Assembly: GCA_002163005.1 (NCBI GenBank)
Contig: MAAF01000056.1
Location: 85,177-149,176 of the forward strand
Direction of reading: 5' to 3'
DNA length: 64,000 nucleotides
Origin: Colwellia psychrerythraea
Lineage (GTDB): Bacteria; Pseudomonadota; Gammaproteobacteria; Enterobacterales; Alteromonadaceae
Below the pieces are notes generated by a model. The model was not told the DNA's origin, did no database searches, and worked only from the letters and a program-made list of their open reading frames with translations. Shown here piece after piece: positions 1-8,767 of the stretch; positions within the stretch are counted from its first letter, which is position 1; each line of letters opens with the position of its first letter. Made by a program: the position numbers and the translations under genes.

Positions 1-171
1 TTGACGGTTACATTGGAAAAAACTCAAACTAAAATTAAAGATCAAGATACCAATATTAAAAAGCAGTGGTTTTTCAATGGCGCCCTAGTGCTGGGCGTAG
101 GTTTAATATTAGGCTTAATTTTACCACGTTTCTTCGCTCGTCGCCGAGGTTCAATGGATAGCTGGTCATAG
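1..171 (+). CDS. YgiM-like SH3/membrane protein, 3' end only
   Basis: The window opens inside this gene; only the last 56 codons and the TAG stop are seen. The fragment has a polar, probably coiled-coil stretch (KTQTKIKDQDTN), one hydrophobic segment of about 20 residues, then a positive RRR-type tail ending near a Trp. That is the C-terminal layout of the TIGR04211/YgiM family, whose missing N-terminus carries a bacterial SH3 domain and signal peptide. In E. coli ygiM lies directly beside cca; here cca is 21 kb downstream. The family call rests on the tail alone. Confidence 0.6.
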   Translation: MTVTLEKTQTKIKDQDTNIKKQWFFNGALVLGVGLILGLILPRFFARRRGSMDSWS

Positions 172-602
172 GTTTTAAGCTAAACTAATTTTACCTCGTA
201 GCTCTCTTTTAGAAGCTAACAGTAAACCTACCCGCATTCAACTTAACTTAAATTTCAGTCAGGTATCAGTAATATCATTTGCTGATGCCTGACTAAGAAT
301 ATCCCTCCACTGTCCACACGCTCACTGTTCGATATTCAATTATGCCTCTGCATTATGCTTATTCTAGCGATAAGAAAGTCACTTAAAGGGTCTGGTAATA
401 TTTCATTGGATCCGCATGACCATTCAGCACTGGTAACTGTTAGTGCCAATAGAACTCCTTCAATAAGGAATATCCAAAACCTTCAGAATCACTACTAACA
501 CTAACATTGAGCGTATATCGGTAAATGCTTCTTAAAAATCACCTAAGATAAGCACTTTAATTCCTCGTAGCTTTGTACAGCGAGGGACTTAAAGAATATA
601 GA
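172..602. other. intergenic region with a strong hairpin, no gene seen
   Basis: The 431 bases hold no convincing reading frame. They contain a 13-bp stem (257-269 with 282-294, one G-T pair, 12-base loop) not followed by a T run on either strand, so it is not a typical terminator. A short CCTCGTAGCT string occurs near 193 and again near 562. Function unknown. Confidence 0.5.
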
Positions 603-1487
603 TCAAATTGACGTTTCAACTTTTTTCCACTCACTTGGTACTATGCCCATTGAGTCGGTATAATGAATCCATTTATTAGGACTAATAACTATTTTATTAG
701 GGTTAGCATTTAACCATGCTCCCCACCAACTAAAGCTGCTGTTAGCAATAATATTATGGTTACACAAACTCATTAGGTGCATGTCTTGAAAAGACTGATC
801 GCCTGAGTTCCAATCAACAAACCGTACATTCTCCACCTTTATATTTGCTCGACACCAGGTAATATCATCCGAGAAAATAACAAATAATGGCTTCTCTACT
901 ATGCCTTCAATTTCTTTAATCGCATTTTGATAATAAGGTAAGTCACATATGCCCCCCAAAGCTTTATGTTTTAAGTAATCGCCCCGTCGTATATGTACCG
1001 CAACAGTTTCGTGCTCAGATATTACCTGACGCAGCGCTAAACTCTTCGGCTCAGTAAACTCTGGAAAGGTAAGTTTTTCTCTTATCTCGCTTGCGATCGA
1101 ATTAAAGTATTGTGGGTTTTGCCATGAGCCACGGTAATAAGTGGAAGTGTTTTTAGTACCTAAATCAACTTCTTGATAAGAGAAATGTAAATGTTTTTTC
1201 TCTTTAATATAAGTACGGGGAATAAATGGCGTATACTTTTTTATTTCTTTAACTAACTTAGTAAAAATATTTTTAGTACTTTGTACGGTAAGCTTTTCTT
1301 CTGTAGAACAATAGTTTTCATTTAAATCAAAAATACGCTCTAGTTCATAACCATTATGCAGCTCATAACTCGCCATATCATGTATATCTAGTTTAGTTGT
1401 TTCATTAAACTTATGCTTAACTGCCAAATAAAATGCATATTGAAACAATTGGTTACCAAAACCACCACACACTCTTACTACTTTCAT
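603..1487 (-). CDS. GT11-family fucosyl/colitosyl-type glycosyltransferase
   Basis: The 294-aa protein is a family GT11 (alpha-1,2-fucosyltransferase-like) enzyme. It has the N-terminal GGFGNQLFQYA signature, the HIRRGDY nucleotide-sugar-binding motif near residue 166, an SDD motif, and the C-terminal SSFSWWGAWL motif; length is normal for bacterial members. It should transfer a 6-deoxy-hexose from a GDP donor onto a glycan at the cytoplasmic face of the inner membrane. It is divergent from gmd-fcl/colC-colD, which supply GDP-6-deoxysugars. Since a colitose-type dehydratase is present, the donor could be GDP-colitose rather than GDP-fucose; sequence alone does not settle this. Confidence 0.88.
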   Translation of the reverse strand: MKVVRVCGGFGNQLFQYAFYLAVKHKFNETTKLDIHDMASYELHNGYELERIFDLNENYCSTEEKLTVQSTKNIFTKLVKEIKKYTPFIPRTYIKEKKHLHFSYQEVDLGTKNTSTYYRGSWQNPQYFNSIASEIREKLTFPEFTEPKSLALRQVISEHETVAVHIRRGDYLKHKALGGICDLPYYQNAIKEIEGIVEKPLFVIFSDDITWCRANIKVENVRFVDWNSGDQSFQDMHLMSLCNHNIIANSSFSWWGAWLNANPNKIVISPNKWIHYTDSMGIVPSEWKKVETSI

Positions 1488-1669
1488 ACGCTAAATTTCC
1501 TAGTTATGATTCACACATAACACTATATTAACAGCCATTAGTTTTACTACAAAGTGAAGACTTATTTTATTGACAATTATCATACAATTAAACCAAGATT
1601 TACCCTGAAATTATCGTTATAATCAGTAAAATCATTTGGTATTAACTCCTCTCTTCAAGGAACGTGGAC

Positions 1670-2794
1670 ATGACAACAAATAAAGTGGCTCTAATTACCG
1701 GTATTACTGGGCAAGATGGTTCATATTTAGCGGAGCTTTTATTAGAAAAAGGTTATGAAGTACATGGTATTAAACGTCGAGCATCTTCATTAAATACCGA
1801 GCGAATTGATCATATATATCAAGATAATCATGAAAAGAATCAAAAGTTTTTCCTTCATTATGGTGATTTAACTGACTCATCAAACTTAACTCGTATTCTA
1901 AAAGATGTTCAACCTGATGAAGTTTACAATTTAGGCGCTCAATCTCATGTAGCAGTGTCTTTCGAATGCCCAGAATATACTGCCGATGTTGATGCTATTG
2001 GTACCTTGCGCCTACTTGAAGCTATTAGGTTTTTAGGCCTAGAAAAGAAAACTAAATTTTATCAAGCTTCTACTTCTGAACTTTATGGTGAAGTGCAAGA
2101 AATACCACAATCAGAAACGACGCCATTTCATCCTAGATCTCCTTATGCTGTTGCCAAAATGTATGCCTATTGGATAGTAGTAAATTATCGTGAGTCATAT
2201 GGCATGTACGCCTGTAACGGTATTTTGTTTAATCATGAATCTCCTCGTCGTGGTGAAACCTTTGTGACCAGAAAGATTACCCGTGCGATTGCCAATATTG
2301 CTCAAGGCCTAGAGTCATGTTTGTATCTAGGTAACATGGACGCATTACGTGATTGGGGACATGCAAAAGATTATGTCCGTATGCAATGGATGATGTTACA
2401 ACAAGAGCAGGCTGATGATTTTGTTATTGCCACAGGCAAACAAATTAGTGTTCGTGAATTTGTAACTTTGTCGGCACGAGAAGCCGGTATAGAACTAGCG
2501 TTTAGTGGTGAAGGTTTAGATGAAGTAGCTCGAGTAACTAAAATTATCGGAGATAACGCCCCTGCATTAAATGTAGGAGATATCATGGTTAAGGTCGATC
2601 CACGATACTTTCGTCCTGCTGAAGTTGAAACCCTGTTAGGTGATCCATCTAAAGCGAAGGCAAAACTAGGCTGGGTACCGCAAATAACAGTGGAAGAAAT
2701 GTGCAGTGAAATGGTTGCTAACGATCTCAGTAAAGCAAAACAACATGCCATTTTAAAAGCCCACGGATACCAAAATTCGACTAGCGTAGAATAG
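1670..2794 (+). CDS. gmd: GDP-mannose 4,6-dehydratase
   Basis: The protein converts GDP-D-mannose to GDP-4-keto-6-deoxy-D-mannose, the branch point to GDP-fucose, GDP-colitose and other deoxysugars. It is a short-chain dehydrogenase/reductase with an N-terminal [15 protein letters not shown]-binding loop, a STSELYGE active-site segment and a YAVAK catalytic Tyr/Lys pair; 374 aa matches E. coli Gmd. I start it at the ATG at 1670, 9 bases after an AAGGA; an in-frame GTG at 1664 is too close to that site. It heads a compact operon with the next two genes. No GDP-mannose-forming genes (manA/B/C) are in the window. Confidence 0.95.
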   Translation: MTTNKVALITGITGQDGSYLAELLLEKGYEVHGIKRRASSLNTERIDHIYQDNHEKNQKFFLHYGDLTDSSNLTRILKDVQPDEVYNLGAQSHVAVSFECPEYTADVDAIGTLRLLEAIRFLGLEKKTKFYQASTSELYGEVQEIPQSETTPFHPRSPYAVAKMYAYWIVVNYRESYGMYACNGILFNHESPRRGETFVTRKITRAIANIAQGLESCLYLGNMDALRDWGHAKDYVRMQWMMLQQEQADDFVIATGKQISVREFVTLSAREAGIELAFSGEGLDEVARVTKIIGDNAPALNVGDIMVKVDPRYFRPAEVETLLGDPSKAKAKLGWVPQITVEEMCSEMVANDLSKAKQHAILKAHGYQNSTSVE

Positions 2795-2807
2795 CGCAAG
2801 GACATCA

Positions 2808-3749
2808 ATGAAAATTTTATTAACTGGTGCGAATGGCATGGTCGGCAAGAATATTCTTGAACTTGCCAATAAGCATCAACATGTTTTTCTTACTCCAAGT
2901 AGCAAAGTACTGAATTTACTCGATGCGGCTTCAACACAAGCATATTTAGTTGAGCATAAACCCGACATGATTATTCATGCTGCGGGTGTTGTTGGCGGTA
3001 TTCAAGCCAATATGGCGCATCCCGTCAAGTTTTTAGTCGATAACATGCAAATGGGACTAAATATTCTTAACTCGGCTAAATATTTCGGTATAAAACAATT
3101 TTTAAACTTAAGCAGCTCATGTATGTATCCTCGTGATGCACTAAACCCATTATCAGAAGAGTTAATTCTTAAAGGGGAATTAGAGCCTACCAACGAAGGT
3201 TATGCGTTAGCAAAAATTGCCTCGACCCGTTTATGTGAATACATCAGCCACGAAGAGCCAGATTTTTTATATAAAACCATAATTCCTTGTAATTTATATG
3301 GCCGTCATGACAAGTTTTCTCCTCATAACTCCCATATGATCCCTGCCGTTATTCGAAAGATTATTGATGCAAAGCAAGAAGATTTAACTGAGATTGATAT
3401 TTGGGGCGATGGTAAAGCAAGACGTGAATTTATGTATGCCGGCGATTTAGCTGATTTTATTTTTTACGCAATAGAAAATTTTTCCCGTATGCCACAAAAC
3501 CTTAATGTAGGTTTAGGCGAAGACTTTACCATCAATGAGTATTACCAACGTATTACAGAGATTGTTGGCTTTTCAGGTACCTTTAAACATGATTTAACTA
3601 AACCTGTGGGTATGAAGCAAAAATTGATAGATGATAGTAAACTGAAAGCATTTGGCTGGTCTTACAAAACAGATTTAACTGAGGGTTTGAAGAATACAGT
3701 ACAGTTTTTTTTAAATGAACAAAATTTAAGTGAGCAAGCTAATGACTAA
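2808..3749 (+). CDS. GDP-4-keto-6-deoxymannose epimerase/reductase (Fcl or ColC type)
   Basis: This 313-aa SDR protein has the N-terminal GANGMVG NADP-binding motif, an SSSCMYP active-site segment, a YALAK Tyr/Lys pair and an NLYGRHD segment like E. coli GDP-fucose synthase. Family members epimerise C5 (Fcl also C3) and reduce C4 of GDP-4-keto-deoxyhexoses. It begins 13 bases after gmd and its end overlaps colD. It could be Fcl making GDP-L-fucose, or ColC making GDP-L-colitose from the ColD product. Coupling to colD, and divergence where Fcl has a GTPRKLLD segment, favour ColC, but the homologues are too alike to decide by eye, so no symbol is given. Confidence 0.85.
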   Translation: MKILLTGANGMVGKNILELANKHQHVFLTPSSKVLNLLDAASTQAYLVEHKPDMIIHAAGVVGGIQANMAHPVKFLVDNMQMGLNILNSAKYFGIKQFLNLSSSCMYPRDALNPLSEELILKGELEPTNEGYALAKIASTRLCEYISHEEPDFLYKTIIPCNLYGRHDKFSPHNSHMIPAVIRKIIDAKQEDLTEIDIWGDGKARREFMYAGDLADFIFYAIENFSRMPQNLNVGLGEDFTINEYYQRITEIVGFSGTFKHDLTKPVGMKQKLIDDSKLKAFGWSYKTDLTEGLKNTVQFFLNEQNLSEQAND

Positions 3750-4914
3750 TTATTCTCTGGCAAGCAGTACATGGGATGAGCGTGAATTTGGCGCAATTCA
3801 AAAAGTAATAGATTCAGACATGTTTACTATGGGTAAACATGTTGCACAATACGAAAAAGACTTTGCCGATTTTTTCGGCTCAAAATATTCAGTTATGGTA
3901 AGTTCGGGCTCTACAGCTAATTTATTAATGATTGCCTCACTATTTTTCACCAAGAATCCTGCGCTTAAATTACAACGTGGTGACGAAATTATTGTACCCG
4001 TTGTTTCGTGGTCAACTACCTATTTTCCACTGCAACAATATGGTTTAAAAGTTAAGTTTGTCGATATTGATCGCAAAACACTCAATATCGACTTAGAGAA
4101 ACTTGCTGCAGCAATTACTGACAAGACCAAAGCTATACTGTCGGTAAATTTACTCGGTAACCCAAATGACTACGCCAAGATGAATGATATTATTGGCGAT
4201 CGCGATATTTTTATACTCGAAGATAACTGTGAATCTATGGGCGCAACGCTTGAAGGTAAACAAGCAGGGACTTTTGGTATTATGGGTACATTTAGCTCAT
4301 TTTTTTCTCACCATATTGCCACAATGGAGGGTGGTTGCATTGTTACTGATGACGAAGAGCTTTATCATATATTACTCTGTATTCGCGCTCATGGTTGGAC
4401 AAGAAACTTACCTAAATTTAATAAAGTGAGTGGTGAAAAAAGTGATGATCCATTTGAAGAATCATTCAAATTCATGTTACCAGGCTACAATGCTAGACCT
4501 TTAGAAATGAGTGGAGCATTAGGTATTGAACAGCTGAAAAAACTACCTAGCTTTATTGATACCAGACAAAAAAATGCACGTTTATTTCAAGACTTGTTTG
4601 CTAATCATGCCTTTATTGAGATTCAGCAAGAAACGGGCAAAAGTAGTTGGTTCGGTTTTTCTTTAGTGTTAAAAGAAAATGCGCCATACAGCCGAGCAGA
4701 GTTAGTGAAAATATTAACTGAAAATGGTATTGAATGCCGTCCCATTGTCACGGGAAATTTTCTAAAGAATACTGAAGTTTTAGCGTATTTTGATTATGAA
4801 GTATCAGGCACCGTAGAAGTAGCAGAATATATCGACCAACATGGTTTATTTGTTGGTAATCATCAAAATGATATTGAAAAAGAAATTAAACTGCTCGCTA
4901 AGGTATTGTTATAA
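3742..4914 (+). CDS. colD: GDP-4-keto-6-deoxy-D-mannose 3-dehydratase
   Basis: This is a DegT/StrS-fold, PLP-dependent protein of 390 aa that is not an aminotransferase: where aminotransferases have the Schiff-base lysine it has histidine, in the segment FFSHHIATMEGG (codons at 4309-4314). That replacement is the hallmark of ColD, which removes the C3 hydroxyl of GDP-4-keto-6-deoxymannose in colitose synthesis. Blocks such as NYxLASSTWD near the start and GIECRPIVTGNF near the end match E. coli ColD as I remember it. I prefer the ATG at 3742, which overlaps the upstream gene by 8 bases, over a GTG at 3730. Colitose is a 3,6-dideoxyhexose of some O-antigens. Confidence 0.9.
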   Translation: MTNYSLASSTWDEREFGAIQKVIDSDMFTMGKHVAQYEKDFADFFGSKYSVMVSSGSTANLLMIASLFFTKNPALKLQRGDEIIVPVVSWSTTYFPLQQYGLKVKFVDIDRKTLNIDLEKLAAAITDKTKAILSVNLLGNPNDYAKMNDIIGDRDIFILEDNCESMGATLEGKQAGTFGIMGTFSSFFSHHIATMEGGCIVTDDEELYHILLCIRAHGWTRNLPKFNKVSGEKSDDPFEESFKFMLPGYNARPLEMSGALGIEQLKKLPSFIDTRQKNARLFQDLFANHAFIEIQQETGKSSWFGFSLVLKENAPYSRAELVKILTENGIECRPIVTGNFLKNTEVLAYFDYEVSGTVEVAEYIDQHGLFVGNHQNDIEKEIKLLAKVLL

Positions 4915-5049
4915 TATTATGACTAACTTTAAATCTATCATCAGACAATAGCGTGGTAATGCAAATACGCTTCAATCGATCCTATAGAGATGATTTGTCG
5001 ACTAGCTGAAGATTTTATCGGCTTAAATTTAAGGTTAACAGGAAAATAA

Positions 5050-6144
5050 ATGAAAATTCTAATTATTCCAAATCGTGGTCGCTCATATAATGCGGTACGT
5101 CCAGAAGCTGAGTGCTACATAGCCTTATCTGAAGCTGGGCATGACGTTACAGTAATATCTAGTGGTACTAATGCATACATTGATAGATACAAAAAGTCCA
5201 AAGTAAACTTTATTGAGTTGAAAACACTTAAAAAGCATAGCTGGGCTGTGATCAAACAAATTCATCAATATATCAAAGCCAATAACATAGATATTGTTTA
5301 TGCAACGGAATCAAAAGGCATTCCCAATGCCGCTTTTGCATGTATCGGAACCAAGGCCAAACTGATCGTTTACCGTGGAACCTCTGGCGGTATGTATAAA
5401 ACGGATCCTAGCAATTACTTATGCATGTTACATCCACGCATTAACGGTGTTATCGGTGTTTCAAGCGCAGTTTCAGTAAATGTAAAAGAAAAAGTAAGAA
5501 GTGCAATCAAAGCTAACGTTGAAACTATCTATAAAGGTCACGATTTAAGTTGGTATAAAGAAGATGCTGCTGATTTAGTCAGCTTAGGTAGTAACAAAAA
5601 GTATTTCAATATACTGTGTGTTGGCAGCCCTAGACATCATAAGGGCACTCATATACTGCTTGATGCTGCAAAAAAGCTAAGTGATATTGAAGATTTACGT
5701 ATTATTTTAGTGGGTGATAATTTAAAAAAACAACCATTTATCGACCAAATTAATAACTCGGGTATGAGTGAGCGTATTTTACAGCCCGGCTTTAGAAGTG
5801 ATGTTCCAGCAATTGCTAAAGCATGTAACTTGCTGATACTACCTTCACTGAGTAAAGAGGGTTTAACACGTACAGTATTAGAGTCTCTATCAAATGGCAC
5901 TCCTGTGGTATCATCTGCCAATGATGGTGTAGTAGAAACGATAGAAAATGGTTTTAATGGATACCTAGTCCCTATTGGTGATGTACAGGCTATCGCGGAT
6001 AAAATAAGAATGCTTTATAACGATAGAGTATTGCTAGATAATTTATCTAATCATGCTCAAGACATTATTAAAGATAAGATGTCACACCATAAAACGGTGA
6101 AAAATATGGAAGCTTATTTTGAGAAAATAATCGCGCAAACTTAA
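5050..6144 (+). CDS. glycosyltransferase family 4 protein
   Basis: The 364-aa protein has a two-domain GT-B layout: an N-terminal acceptor domain starting MKILIIPNRG and a C-terminal GT4 domain with VGSPRHHKG, a PGFRSDV segment and the EX7E donor-site motif (EGLTRTVLE near residue 274). These enzymes act at the cytoplasmic membrane face and build lipid-linked glycans. An AGGA Shine-Dalgarno lies ahead of the ATG. It sits 135 bases after colD, probably in the same transcript, so it may use one of the deoxysugar donors, but donor and acceptor cannot be read from sequence. Confidence 0.85.
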   Translation: MKILIIPNRGRSYNAVRPEAECYIALSEAGHDVTVISSGTNAYIDRYKKSKVNFIELKTLKKHSWAVIKQIHQYIKANNIDIVYATESKGIPNAAFACIGTKAKLIVYRGTSGGMYKTDPSNYLCMLHPRINGVIGVSSAVSVNVKEKVRSAIKANVETIYKGHDLSWYKEDAADLVSLGSNKKYFNILCVGSPRHHKGTHILLDAAKKLSDIEDLRIILVGDNLKKQPFIDQINNSGMSERILQPGFRSDVPAIAKACNLLILPSLSKEGLTRTVLESLSNGTPVVSSANDGVVETIENGFNGYLVPIGDVQAIADKIRMLYNDRVLLDNLSNHAQDIIKDKMSHHKTVKNMEAYFEKIIAQT

Positions 6145-6179
6145 GCGATAGAACCTATAAAAGTAAGTTCAGTCATAAA

Positions 6180-6208
6180 CAAAAGGGGATGCTAAATATC
6201 CCCTTTGA
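6180..6208. terminator. probable bidirectional terminator
   Basis: A 9-bp perfect stem (6182-6190 with 6198-6206) sits between the convergent GT4 and epimerase genes. Read on the minus strand it is followed by TTTTGTTT, so it probably ends the ugd-epimerase transcript; the plus side has a poorer T run. Confidence 0.6.
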
Positions 6209-6238
6209 CTATATAACTCGATGAAGATAAATAAAAAA

Positions 6239-7246
6239 CTATACCTGATAAAAATCGCGATACCAATTGACGAAATTATCAACACCTTGACTAACACTCA
6301 TTGCAGGTTTATAGCCAGTTGTATTAAATAAGTCATCCACGTCAGCGTATGTTTGATAGACATCACCCGGTTGCATCGGCATTAAATTTTGTTTAGCTTT
6401 GATGCCAATAGAGTCCTCCAATGATTCAATAAACTCAGTCAATTTTACTGGATTACCATTTCCAATGTTATAAAGCTGATAAGGTGCAGTACTTTGCGCT
6501 GCGCTGCCCGTTTCTACCTGCCAGTCTTTATTTCCCTGTGGAATAATATTTTGAACACGTAAAATACCTTCAACAATGTCATCAATGTAAGTAAAGTCTC
6601 GACGCATGTCACCATTATTGTAAACATCAATACTGTCACCGTTAATAATGGCTTTAGTAAACTTGAATAAAGCCATATCTGGACGTCCCCAAGGGCCGTA
6701 AACAGTGAAAAATCGTAATCCCGTAGTCGGTACACCGTATAAATGAGAGTATGTATGCGACATTAACTCATTCGATTTTTTAGTGGCTGCATACAAAGAA
6801 ATAGGATGTTCAACACTATCAGAAGTAGCGAAAGGTACTTTATTATTTAAACCGTACACAGAGCTCGATGATGCATAAACAAGATGTTCGACCTTATTAT
6901 TTCGACACCCCTCTAAAATGGTGAGATGGCCAATTAGATTACTGTCTGCATAGGCCATAGGGTTATCAATTGAATAACGAACACCCGCTTGTGCCGCTAA
7001 ATGAATCACACGTTCAAATTTTTGTTGTGAAAAAAGCTCAGCGACACCTTCTCTGTCTGCAAGATCTAACTTTACAAAACTGAATAAATTTTCAACTTCT
7101 AATACTTTTAATCGAGCCAGTTTTAAATTTACATCGTAATAATCGTTCAGGTTATCTAAACCAACAACTTGATGGCCCGCTTCGCATAATCGTTGGACAA
7201 CATGAAAGCCAATAAAGCCAGCTGCGCCTGTTACTAAATATTTCAA
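6239..7246 (-). CDS. UDP-glucuronate 4-epimerase-type NAD-dependent epimerase
   Basis: The 335-aa SDR protein begins MKYLVTGAAGFIGFHV, a Rossmann GxxGxxG loop, followed by the GLDNLNDYYDVNLK segment typical of UDP-glucuronate 4-epimerases. It has an ASSSSVYG catalytic Ser region and a YAATKK Tyr/Lys pair. It should interconvert UDP-GlcA and UDP-GalA. The start is TTG (7244-7246), supported by AAAAGG 8 bases upstream and by the conserved N-terminus. It lies directly downstream of ugd, which makes its expected substrate, so the pair forms a UDP-uronic acid supply unit. Other UDP-sugar epimerase specificities remain possible. Confidence 0.85.
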   Translation of the reverse strand: MKYLVTGAAGFIGFHVVQRLCEAGHQVVGLDNLNDYYDVNLKLARLKVLEVENLFSFVKLDLADREGVAELFSQQKFERVIHLAAQAGVRYSIDNPMAYADSNLIGHLTILEGCRNNKVEHLVYASSSSVYGLNNKVPFATSDSVEHPISLYAATKKSNELMSHTYSHLYGVPTTGLRFFTVYGPWGRPDMALFKFTKAIINGDSIDVYNNGDMRRDFTYIDDIVEGILRVQNIIPQGNKDWQVETGSAAQSTAPYQLYNIGNGNPVKLTEFIESLEDSIGIKAKQNLMPMQPGDVYQTYADVDDLFNTTGYKPAMSVSQGVDNFVNWYRDFYQV

Positions 7247-7276
7247 TATCTTATCCTTTTCAATAATATGTTTACA

Positions 7277-8455
7277 CTAATCTGAGCCAAACAAATCACG
7301 TGTATAAACTTTACTTGTTACATCCATTAATTCATCGTCCATACGGTTTGAAACGATCACATCTGATTTTTCTTTAAATTCAGATAAACTGTTAAAGACC
7401 AGTGAATGAAAAAATTCAGTTTCATCTAATTCAGGCTCATAAATAATAACTTCAATGCCTTTAGCTTTAATACGCTTTAAAATACCCTGAATTGATGAAG
7501 CTCTAAAATTATCTGAGCCTGTTTTCATAATTAAGCGATATACACCTACAACTTTAGGATTGCGCTTAATTATACTATCAGCAATAAAATCTTTGCGAGT
7601 GGTATTCGCATCAACGATAGCTCTAATTAAGTTATTTGGTACATCTTGATAGTTTGCTAACAGCTGTTTTGTATCTTTTGGTAAGCAATAACCACCATAA
7701 CCAAATGACGGGTTGTTATAATGAGAGCCTATACGGGGATCCAAACCAACCCCTTCAATAATCTGTTTAGAGTTAAGTTCATGTGTCTCAGCATAACTAT
7801 CAAGTTCATTGAAAAATGAGACACGCATCGCTAAGTAAGTATTAGAAAATAACTTAATCGCTTCAGCTTCTGTTGCATCAGTGAAGAGCACGTCAATATC
7901 TTCTTTTATTGCCCCTTGTTTTAACAAGTTAGCAAACGTTTGTGCGCGTGCTGATTTTTCACCGACAATAATACGCGACGGATGCAAATTATCATACAGC
8001 GCTTTACCTTCACGTAAAAATTCCGGTGAAAACAGTATATTTTCACATGATAATTCATTTTTAATACGCTGAGTAAAACCAACAGGAACGGTTGATTTAA
8101 TCACGATAGTTGCTTCAGGGTTAATGGCAATCACCAATTTAATCACCGATTCAACAGAAGAGGTATCGAAATAGTTATTGTCTACATCATAATCAGTGGG
8201 CGTCGCCACAATAACAAAATCAGCACTTTGAAATGCCAAGCGAGGATCTAAAGTAGCGCAAAAACTTAACGACTCTTTAGTTAAAAAATCTTCTATTTCT
8301 TTGTCAACTATCGGTGACTTTTTATTATTTAATAAAGCAATCTTATTTTCATCAATATCAAGCGCAATCACTTCATTATGTTGAGCTAGCAACATTGCAT
8401 TTGATAAGCCAACGTAACCCGTTCCGACAATTGCTATTTTCAATTTTTTCTCCAT
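7277..8455 (-). CDS. ugd: UDP-glucose 6-dehydrogenase
   Basis: The enzyme oxidises UDP-glucose to UDP-glucuronate with NAD. The 392-aa protein shows the N-terminal [14 protein letters not shown] loop, a STVPVGFT segment, an SPEFLREG motif, and the catalytic cysteine in [13 protein letters not shown], with a C-terminal UDP-binding domain; it is the short E. coli-like form. It precedes the epimerase by about 30 bases in one operon and is divergent from the wzi-type gene. The product probably feeds an acidic capsule or O-chain. Confidence 0.93.
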   Translation of the reverse strand: MEKKLKIAIVGTGYVGLSNAMLLAQHNEVIALDIDENKIALLNNKKSPIVDKEIEDFLTKESLSFCATLDPRLAFQSADFVIVATPTDYDVDNNYFDTSSVESVIKLVIAINPEATIVIKSTVPVGFTQRIKNELSCENILFSPEFLREGKALYDNLHPSRIIVGEKSARAQTFANLLKQGAIKEDIDVLFTDATEAEAIKLFSNTYLAMRVSFFNELDSYAETHELNSKQIIEGVGLDPRIGSHYNNPSFGYGGYCLPKDTKQLLANYQDVPNNLIRAIVDANTTRKDFIADSIIKRNPKVVGVYRLIMKTGSDNFRASSIQGILKRIKAKGIEVIIYEPELDETEFFHSLVFNSLSEFKEKSDVIVSNRMDDELMDVTSKVYTRDLFGSD

Positions 8456-8767
8456 TGAGGCATTGTTAACATTTTAATAATAATAATAAGGTTATCAACG
8501 CCAATAAGTTAGTTTTAGGTGATTTTAATTCTTTTATTATATCACTGGTTTTTTTGCAAGGGAGAATTTCCCATGAAATACGTCATTAGCTACACCTAAA
8601 ACGACTCTATTTAGTGAAAAAATAACGCAGAACTATTATGGATAGTTCTATGAAATATGAAACCATTGTTTACTATTGATAAGTATTATTAAAGCGACGT
8701 CATAATTAGACAAGTCAAGCTAGTAATTACACCTTTTGCTAGGTAAAATGTCTCCTTTCGTCTAACA
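8456..8767. other. divergent intergenic region ahead of ugd and the wzi-type gene
   Basis: The 312 AT-rich bases must contain promoters for both directions. I looked for an RfaH ops/JUMPstart element (GGCGGTAG-like) and did not find one. An inverted repeat GGGAGAATTTCCC lies near 8561. No gene is visible. Confidence 0.4.

Noticed and set aside
257-294. Terminator after the ygiM-like gene
   Set aside because: The stem is strong but no T run follows on either strand.
2371-2808. A 145-codon open frame antisense to the end of gmd
   Set aside because: It mirrors the coding pattern of gmd and has no recognisable domain.
3742-4914. Sugar aminotransferase (perosamine synthase type)
   Set aside because: The Schiff-base lysine is replaced by His, and several blocks match ColD, a dehydratase.
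8456-8767. RfaH ops/JUMPstart element ahead of the capsule genes
   Set aside because: No GGCGGTAG-like string was found here or in 1488-1669.
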